From: Laccaria trichodermophora
Lineage: Eukaryota; Basidiomycota; Agaricomycetes; Agaricales; Hydnangiaceae
NCBI GenBank assembly: GCA_018417955.1
Contig: JACTVC010000037.1
Coordinates: 124,001-188,000, forward strand
Length of the DNA: 64,000 nucleotides
Direction of reading: 5' to 3'
In this document: piece by piece, positions 1-10,262 of the stretch
Position numbering within the stretch: position 1 is the stretch's first letter
Layout: each line of letters begins with the position of its first letter
Program-made: the position numbers and the translations under genes
Notes under the pieces: model-generated
What the model was told of the DNA's origin: nothing
The model's input: the letters and a program-made list of their open reading frames with translations, nothing else
Database searches by the model: none

Positions 1-459
1 TGCCAGATACATATACCACCTCAAAGTCAAATGCCTCTTCAGCCCAATCTGCACTGACTGCTTGCTTCACCATTATTATTTTGCTCTCATTTTCTCACTA
101 TCATTATATTAGACTCTCACAGCAGTACCATGTAGAATATTAGGATATCTTGTATAATTTAGTAACATAGACAATAAACTTATTTTTTTCAGAACACAAG
201 TTCTGCATAAAAATCATGCAATATGGTATTAAAATGAGCAGAATGTATGCCCCCCTCCAGGAATCTGCAAACCCCAGGGGTTGTTACTGAGGACTGCAGA
301 TCTGCCCTGTAATTCTAGGGAGCACTATGAAGTAGCTGTATGTTTCTATGAATGGCTGCAGATCTGCTCCAAGATTCTAGAGAGCACCATGCAGTGGCTG
401 TGTGTTTCTATGTAGAGCTGCATAGAATGCACAGGTGACTATAAAGGTGATGCCCCTTT
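1..459. other. Non-coding flank left of the giant transposon
   Basis: No open frame or recognisable RNA gene is seen here. The only structure is the short tandem duplication annotated separately (295-412). Confidence 0.6.
295..412 (+). repeat. Two-copy tandem duplication, about 58-bp unit
   Basis: Two adjacent copies, 295-352 and 356-412, both begin CTGCAGATCTGC and end GTTTCTATG. They differ at roughly a quarter of positions, so the duplication is old. No function is apparent. Confidence 0.7.
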
Positions 460-620
460 CACCTTAAACAATCAGGCAGTTAAGCTAAGCCCTTGACAGA
501 TTCCATGACAAAGTAATCATTTTTGCATCGGTTATGTAATTACAACAAACCAATGGGAAATTTTTTATTGTGACCATATGTCTGCCAATTGTTCAAGGGG
601 GGCTGACAGAGAAAAAACAA
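460..620 (+). repeat. Solo arm of a dispersed inverted-repeat element
   Basis: This stretch, starting at CACCTTAAACA and running into GGCTGACAGA, is the same repeat as the two inverted arms at 58498-58645 and 59482-59641. Its closest relative is the reverse-complemented right arm there. Only one arm is present, and it abuts the left end of the KDZ transposon. The large element therefore may have inserted into, or beside, an older copy of this MITE. Confidence 0.7.
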
Positions 621-718
621 ATTGGGCCCATTGGGCCCAATATTCCAAAGCTATTAATTAAGCTATCTTGCATTGTTGGGCCCAATATTTAATTAGGCTA
701 TATTGCAGTTGGGCCCAA
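621..718. repeat. Left subterminal GGGCCC palindrome cluster
   Basis: TTGGGCCCAA or a one-base variant occurs at 621-630, 631-640, 676-685 and 709-718. The motif is self-complementary and recurs at the right edge of the element. Such clusters are commonly transposase-binding sites in large DNA transposons; that role is inferred here. Confidence 0.75.
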
Positions 719-994
719 TGCTCGGCGTAACAAATGCCGGGACTGCCGGAACCCTAACCCTAACCATCCCTGTCCAGCCGAAACGAACGGTACGATGTAA
801 TTTGGTCCGATGACATCGCCTCTGGCACAAAATTTGATACACGTTGCAAATACCGTCAGTAGCATCTCATCCATACATCAATATATCCATATCGGCCCGA
901 ATTCCCATTAATCGGTTGAATTCGTTTTGGGTAATAGATAATAGCCGGACATGTGACAGCCACCCTGGATGCATGGATAGCATGAGGCATGCTG

Positions 995-1002
995 TATATA
1001 AG
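995..1002 (+). promoter_or_regulatory. TATA box of the TET/JBP gene
   Basis: TATATAAG lies 38 bp upstream of the chosen ATG at 1040. A matching TATA-like motif lies at the same distance before the KDZ transposase start (9931-9940). Confidence 0.5.
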
Positions 1003-1039
1003 ACAATTTATTTGCATTGAAAGCTCGCCACTCAACGAC

Positions 1040-2405
1040 ATGGAGGAGCAGTTGACGGCATTGGAGGCAGTCACCGACGACGTCTCCACCTACCTTGCCG
1101 GTCGTCTTCGGCACAAATTGTTTGACTTTCCGAATGATTATCCCACCAATTCATTGTCTCAGGGACTCGTTACCCACTGTGAACGAGCTATTGCCGTGAT
1201 CGCCGAAGCCTGGACAAACCCGCCAATCGTGGTCAACTGGGACATTGACGATTATATCGGCGTCATTGGAAAGCAGCCAACGGGTACGTGTTACCATGGA
1301 CTCAGTCGAGGGCAAAAATGGACTCACTCTTCTGTACCAGGCACTTGCATTCTCATGGAGACGGCCATTGCTTCCAAGTTCCCTCCCACATTTCCGGAGC
1401 ACATTGATGTCGTCGAGGGAAACCCTACAAGAGTCAATGACCGAATGGGGCATATCCTCGCCTGGTATCTTCCGGGGATTTTGTCGGAAGAACTACAGGT
1501 AATTAAAATCAGCCCGTCATTACCAATTGACTAATTGTAATTGAGGCTCAAATCCGAACGGCTGTGGAATTACTTCACCCCTTGCTGCAGGTACCTGACA
1601 AAAGCAATGGCAACTGGAGGAGCAATCCGAGATATTATCGGAATATATGCTTTTGCAAGTACCCTCCAGGTATTGTCAATCTCGTGCCGTTATGGTATCA
1701 AGCTGGGCATGGGGTAAGTGTCCAAAGTCAATCTCGGGTTATTTCTTTCTGAACAGCACCCAGCACGACGGAAGTTCGTTACATGCATCGGCGGCTTTGA
1801 AGGAAGATAATGGAGCCGGCAAACGGTTCCTTCGGAAGATAATCGATTTCCAAGCAATTATTGGTGGCATTATGAGTGTCATTCACCCGGAGCAGCATTT
1901 CGGGGGCCGAGGAGCACTGCTTCGATGTCTCCGTCCTCAATCATCAGTGACGTCTGATAAGGATTGTTTGAAACGGATCATGAAAGTTTGGGGAACTGCC
2001 TTCACGGGTCTGTCGGTAATTAGTGAAAGAGAAACCCCTCTCCATCGGGATGGTCAGAATGCAGATTGGATGTACGACCTTTTGGTTAATCTGTCCTCCA
2101 ATGTTGACCCCGACCTTCGGGCGGAGTTACCTGGTATCGGGATTAGATTTCGGTATGGTTCCGGAACAGTTCTGTCAATTCTTGGGAAGGCGGTAAGGCA
2201 CGGAGTATCGAGAACGGACACAGACCGATACTGCCTTGCTTTCTTTATGAGAGAAAGGGTCTCTGAACGTTTGGGGGGTGTTCCACATGTGGTCATGATG
2301 TCTGAAGAGGTGTTTAAGAGATGGCTGTCTCTGGACGAGCCGGATAGGGTCAAGGCGATGTTGCGTATTCAACATAGTGGCTTCCTTTTACCACTTGAAT
2401 GCTAG
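1040..2405 (+). CDS. TET/JBP-family 2-oxoglutarate/Fe(II) dioxygenase
   Basis: Predicted to oxidise a modified base in DNA (5-methylcytosine or a related substrate), as TET/JBP enzymes do; acts in the nucleus. Four exons join in frame: 1040-1283, 1341-1498, 1546-1713, 1764-2405, giving 403 residues. The second exon of the last junction uses the second CAG (1761-1763), which keeps frame. The double-stranded beta-helix core shows the iron ligands HxD at H284/D286 (LHRDG), a distal histidine H336 (VRHGV), and an arginine near R345 (DRYCLAFF) placed to bind 2-oxoglutarate. Upstream, WYLPGILS and PPGIVNLVPLW match the fungal family. No stop or shift is seen, unlike the neighbouring transposase. 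It diverges from that gene cluster and has its own TATA box. Substrate (5mC, 5hmC, 6mA) cannot be told from sequence. Confidence 0.88.
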
Positions 2406-2421
2406 ATACAAATTTCATGAT

Positions 2422-3559
2422 TTAAAATTGTGAAAAAATGCGTTCAAACTCTCCCGGCACTCCCGACGACGATAGGTGACGGCTGTCCAACTCTCGTCGA
2501 CCTGTGAGTTTGATATGATGAAGAGGTTTGAAGTCTGAGCCTCCAGAATAGGAAGGAATTGGCGTGATGGGGCGAGAGATACGATCGGCCGTAGATGTCA
2601 CCGGCATTGTTGGGGGAGCTGGTTTCCTGGGCCGAGATGTTGGTGCGGTCATTTCGGCGCCGTGGGCCTGCCTGGATGCTGATGCCATGGGGGTCCGTGA
2701 GGTCCCAGCTTGGGCCGACATTGGGGGGGCCACTGACATGGACTTGGCGTCGGTATGCCCCTCATCGGAATCTTCGTCAACTGCATCCTCCTCGAACAGC
2801 TTGTCGGCATATCTGATAGACCAGCCATCCCTCCACTCATGCTCCATCACCAGGATTGACTTCGTTGAATTCTCAAGCCGATCCTCGAGGTCATGGAGCC
2901 TGTCATAAATGCGATCCAATTCAGCTTTCAAGGTCTTTCTCCCTCGGGCAATGCTCTCCCGAAGGTTCTTCATCCGCTCGATTTCGGGAGTTGCCGATGA
3001 AAGAGGCAAATCTCCACCCATGTGGTAGTTTTGGGAGAGCTGCAACTAACATGATAAACGTCCATCGGGAATAAGCCGTTTACTTACCATATCGGCATGC
3101 AAGGCCACGCCAAATGTTTCCAGGTCATTCCAATCCCGTTCTTTTCCAACTCGATCCTGAATATCTTTTTCCATCCACCAATCGTCGAGGTAGACTGGAA
3201 CTAAGCAATCCGGCGAAGTTTGATCAACCACCCAGTCAATATCAGGCGGGCCAGACTCCCTCACACAAGCCTGGAGGAACATCGGGATGTCATACGCGAA
3301 CTCCTCGATGGCATGCGATCCGAGCGCCTTCTGAATGAAATCCTGTTATGTATTTAGCCTTGAGCGGTGCAAGATCCTTCGGACTTACCAGCTCCCCCCT
3401 GAACAGGGAGAGCCATATCTCCTTTTCATTTTCAGACATATTCGGCTGTTCCTTCCATGCCTTGGTGGCAGCTCGGCAACGAGAACTGATCATGTATACT
3501 AACATCTGCATGGGGCGGGTTCGTTCCATGGCCTCCAGTTGGCGGGGAGTGAAGAGCAT
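2422..3559 (-). CDS. Unknown KDZ-element accessory protein with coiled coil
   Basis: Three exons join cleanly in frame (3559-3389, 3342-3088, 3045-2422; 349 residues), with GT-AG introns of 46 and 42 bp. The N-terminal 140 residues look globular, rich in Trp and Asp, with no motif I recognise. Residues around 155-195 form a charged coiled coil (ERMKNLRES..., LHDLEDRLE). The C-terminal third is Pro/Ser/Thr-rich and probably disordered. It ends 17 bp from the convergent TET/JBP stop codon and starts about 70 bp downstream of the transposase stop, so it could be co-transcribed with that gene or have its own promoter. It might be a DNA- or transposase-binding partner; that is inference only. An earlier in-frame start is possible. 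Confidence 0.7.
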
Positions 3560-4499
3560 GTTGAGATAAGACAATCTAATGCTGTGCTTCATCGATGGTA
3601 TAGAAGCCGACAAACATATAACAATAACCTTAAATAGCGCCGGAAAGTTGACATTCCGATAACGCCTGCACGTGGAAACCTCGCCACATGGCGGCTTGGC
3701 GGGAGGCATAGCAGCACTTACCATCGGCGCTTAGATCCCTCAGATCTTCCCAATACGTTGCCCGCTTCGTAAAATACCGCATTGTCCATGCCATTTCCAT
3801 CGGAACCAACTTCGATTCCTCCAGCCATCGGTGATATCTCGCTTTGGTCCGAAGATAGTTCACCCGATATACTGCCGAAGTACATAGCAGATGAATGACA
3901 ATATTTAACGAATGAGATCACTTATGTTCTTCCATATGCATGTCATTCTCCGAATCACCATGTATATTGAAACCCCAAAACCAGGGGATATCTTTGTTCC
4001 TAAAGCCGGGTTTATTGGGGTGAGATATATTCGGAAGCAGATGAGTATCAGCCTTTTTGATTTCCTTGAAATGTGATAAAATGTCTTCCGACACAGCTAG
4101 ACGCTGTAAGGCCCATCGGGCCTGACCATAAACTCGGAGGTGATAAGCCAAATTTCTGTCAATGGCATTGACTTGATCATAGGACCGGGTCTTTCCCTTC
4201 TTGCTTTCTTCGGTGTTGATCTTTTTTCGGTAAATGAATGACTTGTGCCCGATGTCCAGCCGAATAGATGCGAGTGCATCATTGGCTTGCGCAACCCGCA
4301 AGTCAATTTCTCGTAGGCGAGCCCCCTTCATAGTTTGAGGGAGAGTTGCAAAGCTGACTGGTGGCTACCACTTTTATGATATAAACAAGGTAAGTGCCAG
4401 CAGAGCTATGTGATTGTGGCCACACTCTTTTATGAAAGACATTTCATTCATTTACCTTGTGTCTTTCTTTCTCATAAAAGATTATGTGTCTTCATTACT

Positions 4500-4809
4500 T
4501 TCATTGCGATTTTCATTGTGGATCTCAGGGAATTTCATTGCGATTTTCATTGTTGATCTTAGGGAATTTCATTGTGATTTTCATTGCTCTTCTCAGGGAA
4601 TTTCATTGTGATTTTCATTGCTCTTCTCAGGGAATTTCATTGTGAATTTCATTGCTCTTCTCAGGGAATTTCATTGCGATTTTCATTGCTCTTCTCAGGG
4701 AATTTCATTGCGATTTTCATTACTCTTCTCAGGGAATTTCATTGCGATTTTCATTGTGGATCTCAGGGAATTTCATTGCGATTTTCATTGTTCATCTTAG
4801 GGAATTTCA
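4500..4809 (+). repeat. 34-bp tandem repeat, nine copies, left arm
   Basis: Nine near-identical 34-bp units with core GAATTTCATTGCGATTTTCA and a variable CTCTTCTCAGG/GTGGATCTCAGG segment. The right arm holds only six units (6711-6924, minus strand). The long open frames crossing this tract are repeat artefacts, not genes. Confidence 0.85.
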
Positions 4810-5819
4810 TTAGAATATTTCATTGTGCATTCAGGGTTTAGGGTGCACTTCCAAATATGGAAACATACACAAAAATAGCTGGAAAAAATATTCTTTGCTT
4901 TTTATTTTTTAATTCTCTTGGTGGGTATTTCATTTCTGACCAATTGCATTTTTCATTCCTTAGCCACTTTCCTCCCCTACATGTCAGCATCCATTTAATG
5001 GGTTGGGAGGGTGGTCACATGACCAACTTCCTAAAATGGTCAAAAAATCAAAGTTGTTGCCCTGCACTGTAGCTTCCTGAATCAGTTTGAATTATGTTCT
5101 GAAGTGCCTCCATTGTGGAGATATGATCTAAAAGATTTTTCTCCATGAAAACAAAAGCAAATAACATGATTTTGAGACATTTAGAAAGCTAAAGGAAAAG
5201 GCTACAATTATTGTATCGTGGGAAAATTGACCGAAAAAGGAAGGTGCATGCTCTGAAAAGGACATTAACAGTAATAAACTACAAAAGAGCACTGATAGAC
5301 TACAAAAGTCAGATACAGACTACAAAGTTAACTAAAACACCACAAAAGACTACAAAAGTTGGACTTAGAATACAACATTTTAACAGCCTACACAAGACTA
5401 CAAAAAAGTCGGACATAGACTACAAAAGAATAATACTCTATGGATGATGGGCTGTATCTTGGGCCTGTATTACATTCAACATGAAAGTTGGGTCATAATG
5501 TAGAAAGTTTACCCATTTCAAGGTTGTCTTTCTCCCCATTCTGCAAGGAGATTGACAAAGAGACATGTCCCAACTGCACTGATATCATGGACAACTTAAA
5601 CCCATCACAGAAATCATTCTCAAAGATGACTACAGGGGAACAAGCAACAGTGGCTACTGATATGTAGAAATGGGACAGCCTCTCCTAATGTCAAAGATGA
5701 CTTGAGCATGATTTAAAAACAATCATATGGCAATAGTAAGATGTCCAGTCATCTGAATACTTCAGCCAAATCCCTATGGACCTATACATATGCAGGGACA
5801 CTACAGGTATAACAGAAAA

Positions 5820-6095
5820 GCAGCCTACAAACTTTGGTAGTCCAACACAGAAACTTTGTAACCCTAAAAAGTGGACCATACAAACATTTGTAGTCCCAGA
5901 AAGCAGACACTACAAACTTTTGTAGTCTTAAAACTGCATACTACAAATTTTTGTAGTCCCAAAAAGCGGACACTACAACCTTTTGTAGTCTCAAAAAGCA
6001 ACACTACCAAATTTGGTAGTCCTAAAACTGCATCCTACAAAATTTTGTAGTGTCAAAAAGCGGACACTACAAATTTTTGTAGTCTCAATCAATAA
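5820..6095. repeat. Array of short palindromes at the foldback centre
   Basis: Seven or so copies of a roughly 37-40 bp unit, each containing a self-complementary core of the type ACTACAAA-(A/T)n-TTTGTAGT, alternate with AAAAAGCGGACA-like spacers. Each copy can fold into a small hairpin. The same CTACAAAA motif also fills the inner ends of both arms (5270-5430 and 6096-6250). Confidence 0.8.
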
Positions 6096-6710
6096 ATTTT
6101 GTAGTCTATGTCCGACTTTTTTGTAGTCTTGTGTAGGCTGTTAAAATGTTGTATTCTAAGTCCAACTTTTGTAGTCTTTTGTGGTGTTTTAGTTAACTTT
6201 GTAGTCTGTATCTGACTTTTGTAGTCTATCAGTGCTCTTTTGTAGTTTATTACTGTTAATGTCCTTTTCAGAGCATGCACCTTCCTTTTTCGGTCAATTT
6301 TCCCACGATACAATAATTGTAGCCTTTTCCTTTAGCTTTCTAAATGTCTCAAAATCATGTTATTTGCTTTTGTTTTCATGGAGAAAAATCTTTTAGATCA
6401 TATCTCCACAATGGAGGCACTTCAGAACATAATTCAAACTGATTCAGGAAGCTACAGTGCAGGGCAACAACTTTGATTTTTTGACCATTTTAGGAAGTTG
6501 GTCATGTGACCACCCTCCCAACCCATTAAATGGATGCTGACATGTAGGGGAGGAAAGTGGCTAAGGAATGAAAAATGCAATTGGTCAGAAATGAAATACC
6601 CACCAAGAGAATTAAAAAATAAAAAGCAAAGAATATTTTTTCCAGCTATTTTTGTGTATGTTTCCATATTTGGAAGTGCACCCTAAACCCTGAATGCACA
6701 ATGAAATATT

Positions 6711-6924
6711 CTAATGAAATTCCCTAAGATGAACAATGAAAATCGCAATGAAATTCCCTGAGATCCACAATGAAAATCGCAATGAAATTCCCTGAGAAGA
6801 GTAATGAAAATCGCAATGAAATTCCCTAAGATGAACAATGAAAATCGCAATGAAATTCCCTGAGAAGAGCAATGAAAATCACAATGAAATTCCCTGAGAT
6901 CCACAATGAAAATCACAATGAAAG
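6711..6924 (-). repeat. 34-bp tandem repeat, six copies, right arm
   Basis: Mirror-image counterpart of the nine-copy tract at 4500-4809. The copy-number difference shows unequal change of the arms after the element formed or moved. Confidence 0.85.
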
Positions 6925-9895
6925 TAATGAAGGCACATAATGAAATAGGTTCATAGACTTGCCCACATAATGAAAAATATCAGAGGCTTTATGAGAAAGA
7001 AAGACACAAGGTAAATGAATGAAATGTCTTTCATAAAAGAGTGTGGCCACAATCACATAGCTCTGCTGGCACTTACCCTGTTTATATCATAAATAGTGGT
7101 TCCCACTAGTGCAAAGCTAGAAGGTACGATGATCTCTCTGTATTCGGGGAGGCCATTATCATTCTGTGGTGGGTTGACCTGTAATTGCTCAAAGTCCTCG
7201 TCATGCTCATACTCATCCATCGTCGGTGGGACTAAAAACCCATCGGAAAGATTTATCTCCGGAAACAATGTTACCGCCTCTTGCTCAAATGCGTCCAGCC
7301 CCTTCACAAATCTCTGCTGACGACGTGCGAGCTCTAGCTTCTGCTCTGACGTCGGCTTCCTCCCCATCATCCTGGCGAATCGGCTAAGCGTAAGCCTTAT
7401 TTTAGGGTTAGCGTATCATGTTAGTCATTTTAATCAGCAACATACTGGGCTTCTTGAAGTTTAATCCCCGTGCCAACCCAAAGCGAGAGTCCCACATTTT
7501 GCCGAAGACCTTGTTCTTGTGCCATGAACTCAGCCTGTACCTCCTTCTGCGTCGGCACTGTTATTACCATTAGTTAACCTTAACCCTGGGTTAAACAAGG
7601 GCGACAAACATTTCGGGGCTTTGGCTTCATATATATCCATTGCTGAGGGATCGAAAATTCGGTGAGCTTGTGTGTCGTTGTCCTGCGAATCCCAATCTTC
7701 CAACTGCTCTTCGGAGGCCGTCTCTGAGAGCTTTTTCAACTCTGCTTCGGCCTCGGGAAGTGCCTTCTGAATTCGCTTCCATCGTTTACAAAGCGACGAT
7801 ACCATGTTAACCAGTTTCTTCCAGTTGTTGTCACCCATGTGGGCATCAAGAACCTCCGTCCGATGAGCAAGGGTCATGGTCCTTGATATTCTGCCGACGT
7901 GGTTGAGAGTGGACCATAATGTCTCCAGTATTTCACCATCTGATTGTCCTCCACCGATAATAAAGGTCGGTGAGAACCTCGCAAGACAAACAAGCTGATG
8001 TCCATGAATATGGAATAGGCCGATACCCGGAATTATGATTAGCCCGGGATGAACCTCGAGAAACGGAGATTTTTCCACCCGCTTTCGGAAGTTTACAAAG
8101 TACTGGCAGTTAACATCATAGACAACGATGCATCGGGGGGCCTCCGATGCACCAGTGTTCTTCAACGCCTCGCAGAACGCGTAGTCGATATTCATCTGTC
8201 TGATATGCCATGGAGCAATGTAACGTCATCCGACAAACAGCCGAAACTTACCTTTCTCCTTTCTGGAAATCGACCACAGCACCCGGACAATAGCAGCCAT
8301 GCCTTAGGCAAGCGGCGGCGCCAAGGCCAGTGGAATCACAACCTTTATGAATTCTTGATTTGTCGTTCACGGCGTGATGTTCATTGCAAGTCGGTTTCTG
8401 TTGTTCATCAGCTGCCGAAACAGTTGTAGGGTTAGGGTAACCTCACTTCTTTAATCTTGGGAGCCGTGGCCAGATGGTTTGCATATCGGCTTCTTTCTAC
8501 CATATATCCCTGACCGGACTTTAACCAGACATCGTCTTCGGGGTGCCTTTGAGCTTTGTGATTACATGTGAAATTGCCATCGAGGACAAACCCCCGGGTA
8601 TATGGCCATTGTTCCGGGTCGTCCTTCCAATTATCAGGAAGATTTATTCCAGGCTGTGGACATGCGGCGCAAAACAGAGCCAAGTCACCAGTTTTTGGAT
8701 CTTCGGCTTTGTGCCCAAAGCCAAACCACTTGTATTCCTTGATAACCCTCCATTGCCGGCTAGCTCGCAACAACTCACGGTATCTATCCTAAAACAGGGT
8801 AAGTGCCAGCCGAAACTTTAAAGGAGAAAACATACCTTCACCAGATTTGGAAATGCTTTGCATGTCATCCGCCGAAGCTTTGAGAAGTAATGAAGTGCCG
8901 AAGTTTTGCATTCGAGGTTTTCCAAAAGGTAGTCATCAAGCACCTGAAATGAAAAGGCCGTTCGAGGAGTATCGGAGGTGGATGGAAAGAGACCCATCCT
9001 TAAAAGCTGTATTTCTTCGGATGGTGCACTGGCACATGTGCAAAAAGACGTCGGAAGCTGATGAACGCCATTGGTATGGACGTAGGTAAATACTCGATGT
9101 CCATCAATCATGGATACCGGAGGATCAGGAACTTCGGTGTCATTGTAAAGGCCCCGGGAAGTCTCGTCGGCAATATCTTCATAGTCTACCTCTTCGTCGT
9201 CGGGTATTGTCGGCTCTTCCAATTGCTCGGCCTGAGTTCCCCTATGGCCCCAGCTTTCGCAGTTAATGGAATCTGCACCCGACGCATCCCATCGTTTCCC
9301 GGGACAGGGTACACCATTATGGCCAAGATGTAAAATTGATCCGGCCTTCCATAACCAAGATGGTGAGAAGTAATCTCCTGTCCAGTATTCAATTCTATGA
9401 AAAGGATGTCATCTATGAGTAGTCCGGCAACAGTCAGTACATAATACTGGACTGCCCAAACAACAGCTACATCTCCAGGTTGCCACACGGATTTGACATG
9501 TTTCACAAGTCAAGCCTTCTGGCGGTGCTTCCCTCCGAAGTACCTCATCGATATAAATCCGACGACGTTTCTCCCAGTCTCTCAGATAATCGTTAGTTGT
9601 CTGTTCAAAGGGTCAGCTGTGTTACTTCAAAGCTTGAACAACCCACACTGCTTCCATGATTTGGAAATACATTAGGTATGAATTCCCTGTATTCTTGGTC
9701 ATTTGCTTCAGAGTTTAACTCTACTGGGGGTAACACAGTATGCCGTTTGGTTGGAGACTTTGAGGGAGACCGTGAAGGAGTGGGTGAGACCTCATTTGCA
9801 GGAAAAACTGTGACTGGTCGGAAGCCTCTGCGGTTCTCGACGAAGTTTAGATGCTTCAAGGAGCCGATGACATTGTGACACCTGTTGGTGGACAT

Positions 9896-10262
9896 TGTGA
9901 TGCTCTGGGAACATGATTCAGATGTCGTATACTTTATATAACAATCTGAACATCTGATGGAGGGGTTAGAAGTCTCGTCTCAATGATTGATAACGGCTGA
10001 TCTTCGGACTTCAGGGGGTAGCTACTACGGCGTTTGATGCTGTTTATAAGAATACCTGTTCAACGACAGATCTGTACGAAGAAAGCCTTTTCATTAGCAG
10101 TTCGAATAATGCTTTGCATTGAACTTGTACTGAAAACATTCTGCTTTTGGCAACAACATGGACTAATCAAGTAACCGCGCCTTTGTTTGTTTGGTTCATC
10201 TCTCTTGACGTGGCAAGAACATTATTCTTTACTGGACCACCATCTCCTCGGATAAATACCCA
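9896..10262. promoter_or_regulatory. Divergent promoter between transposase and AT-hook gene
   Basis: This gap separates two genes transcribed outward. On the minus strand TATATAAAGT (9931-9940) lies 36-45 bp before the transposase ATG. On the plus strand only an AT-rich GATAAATA (10251-10258) is seen close to the AT-hook gene start. Confidence 0.45.

Larger units (their letters stand above)
4356..7109. mobile_element. Nested 2.75-kb foldback transposon with 9-bp target duplication
   Basis: Direct 9-bp repeats TGCAAAGCT flank it (4347-4355 and 7110-7118). The two halves are long inverted arms, about 4356-5428 and 6096-7109, near identical except for repeat-number differences. The ends read inward roughly GACTGGTGGCTACCAC and CTAGTGGGAACCACT. 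A 9-bp duplication fits Mutator-like elements. There is no transposase frame, so it is non-autonomous. Joining the flanks restores the KDZ transposase frame through a serine-phenylalanine-alanine codon run, which proves insertion after that gene was functional. Confidence 0.88.
3630..9895 (-). pseudogene. KDZ transposase with CxC2-like cysteine cluster, disrupted
   Basis: About 1,050 codons in roughly nine exons, reading from 9895 down. Order: variable N-terminus (9895-9647); cysteine cluster with CETC, WRCSCC, LCTDCC and PFHR/HNGVPCP (9600-8836); then LALFCAACPQPGINLP, RHGCYC, FQKGER; the RNase H-like core with YDVNCQY (Asp), FHIHGH and DGEILETLW (Glu) at 8199-7597; and a C-terminal helical part (LREIDLRVAQANDAL, YLRTKARYHRW). 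Such enzymes cut and paste the element. It is dead: an in-frame TGA (9409-9411) sits within the cysteine cluster where CGA is likely; a 2.75-kb element (4356-7109) splits the codons for SFA; and joins near 8411-8447, 7557-7597 and 3870-3918 lose frame by one base in my reading. A TATA box lies at 9931-9940. Family assignment is certain from motifs; exon ends are approximate. Confidence 0.88.

Noticed and set aside
750..767. CCCTAACCCTAACC, telomere-like repeat near the left end of the element
   Set aside because: Only two to three units. The same CTAACC words occur in introns (8420-8440) and at 28380, where they fit branch sites or chance.
4584..4841. Open frames across the 34-bp repeats
   Set aside because: They follow the repeat period, occur in both arms in mirror image, and encode only a repeated low-complexity string.
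5211..5447. Lys-rich frame repeated at 6089-6313
   Set aside because: Mirror copies within the inverted arms; made of CTACAAA repeats; no start context or splice partner.
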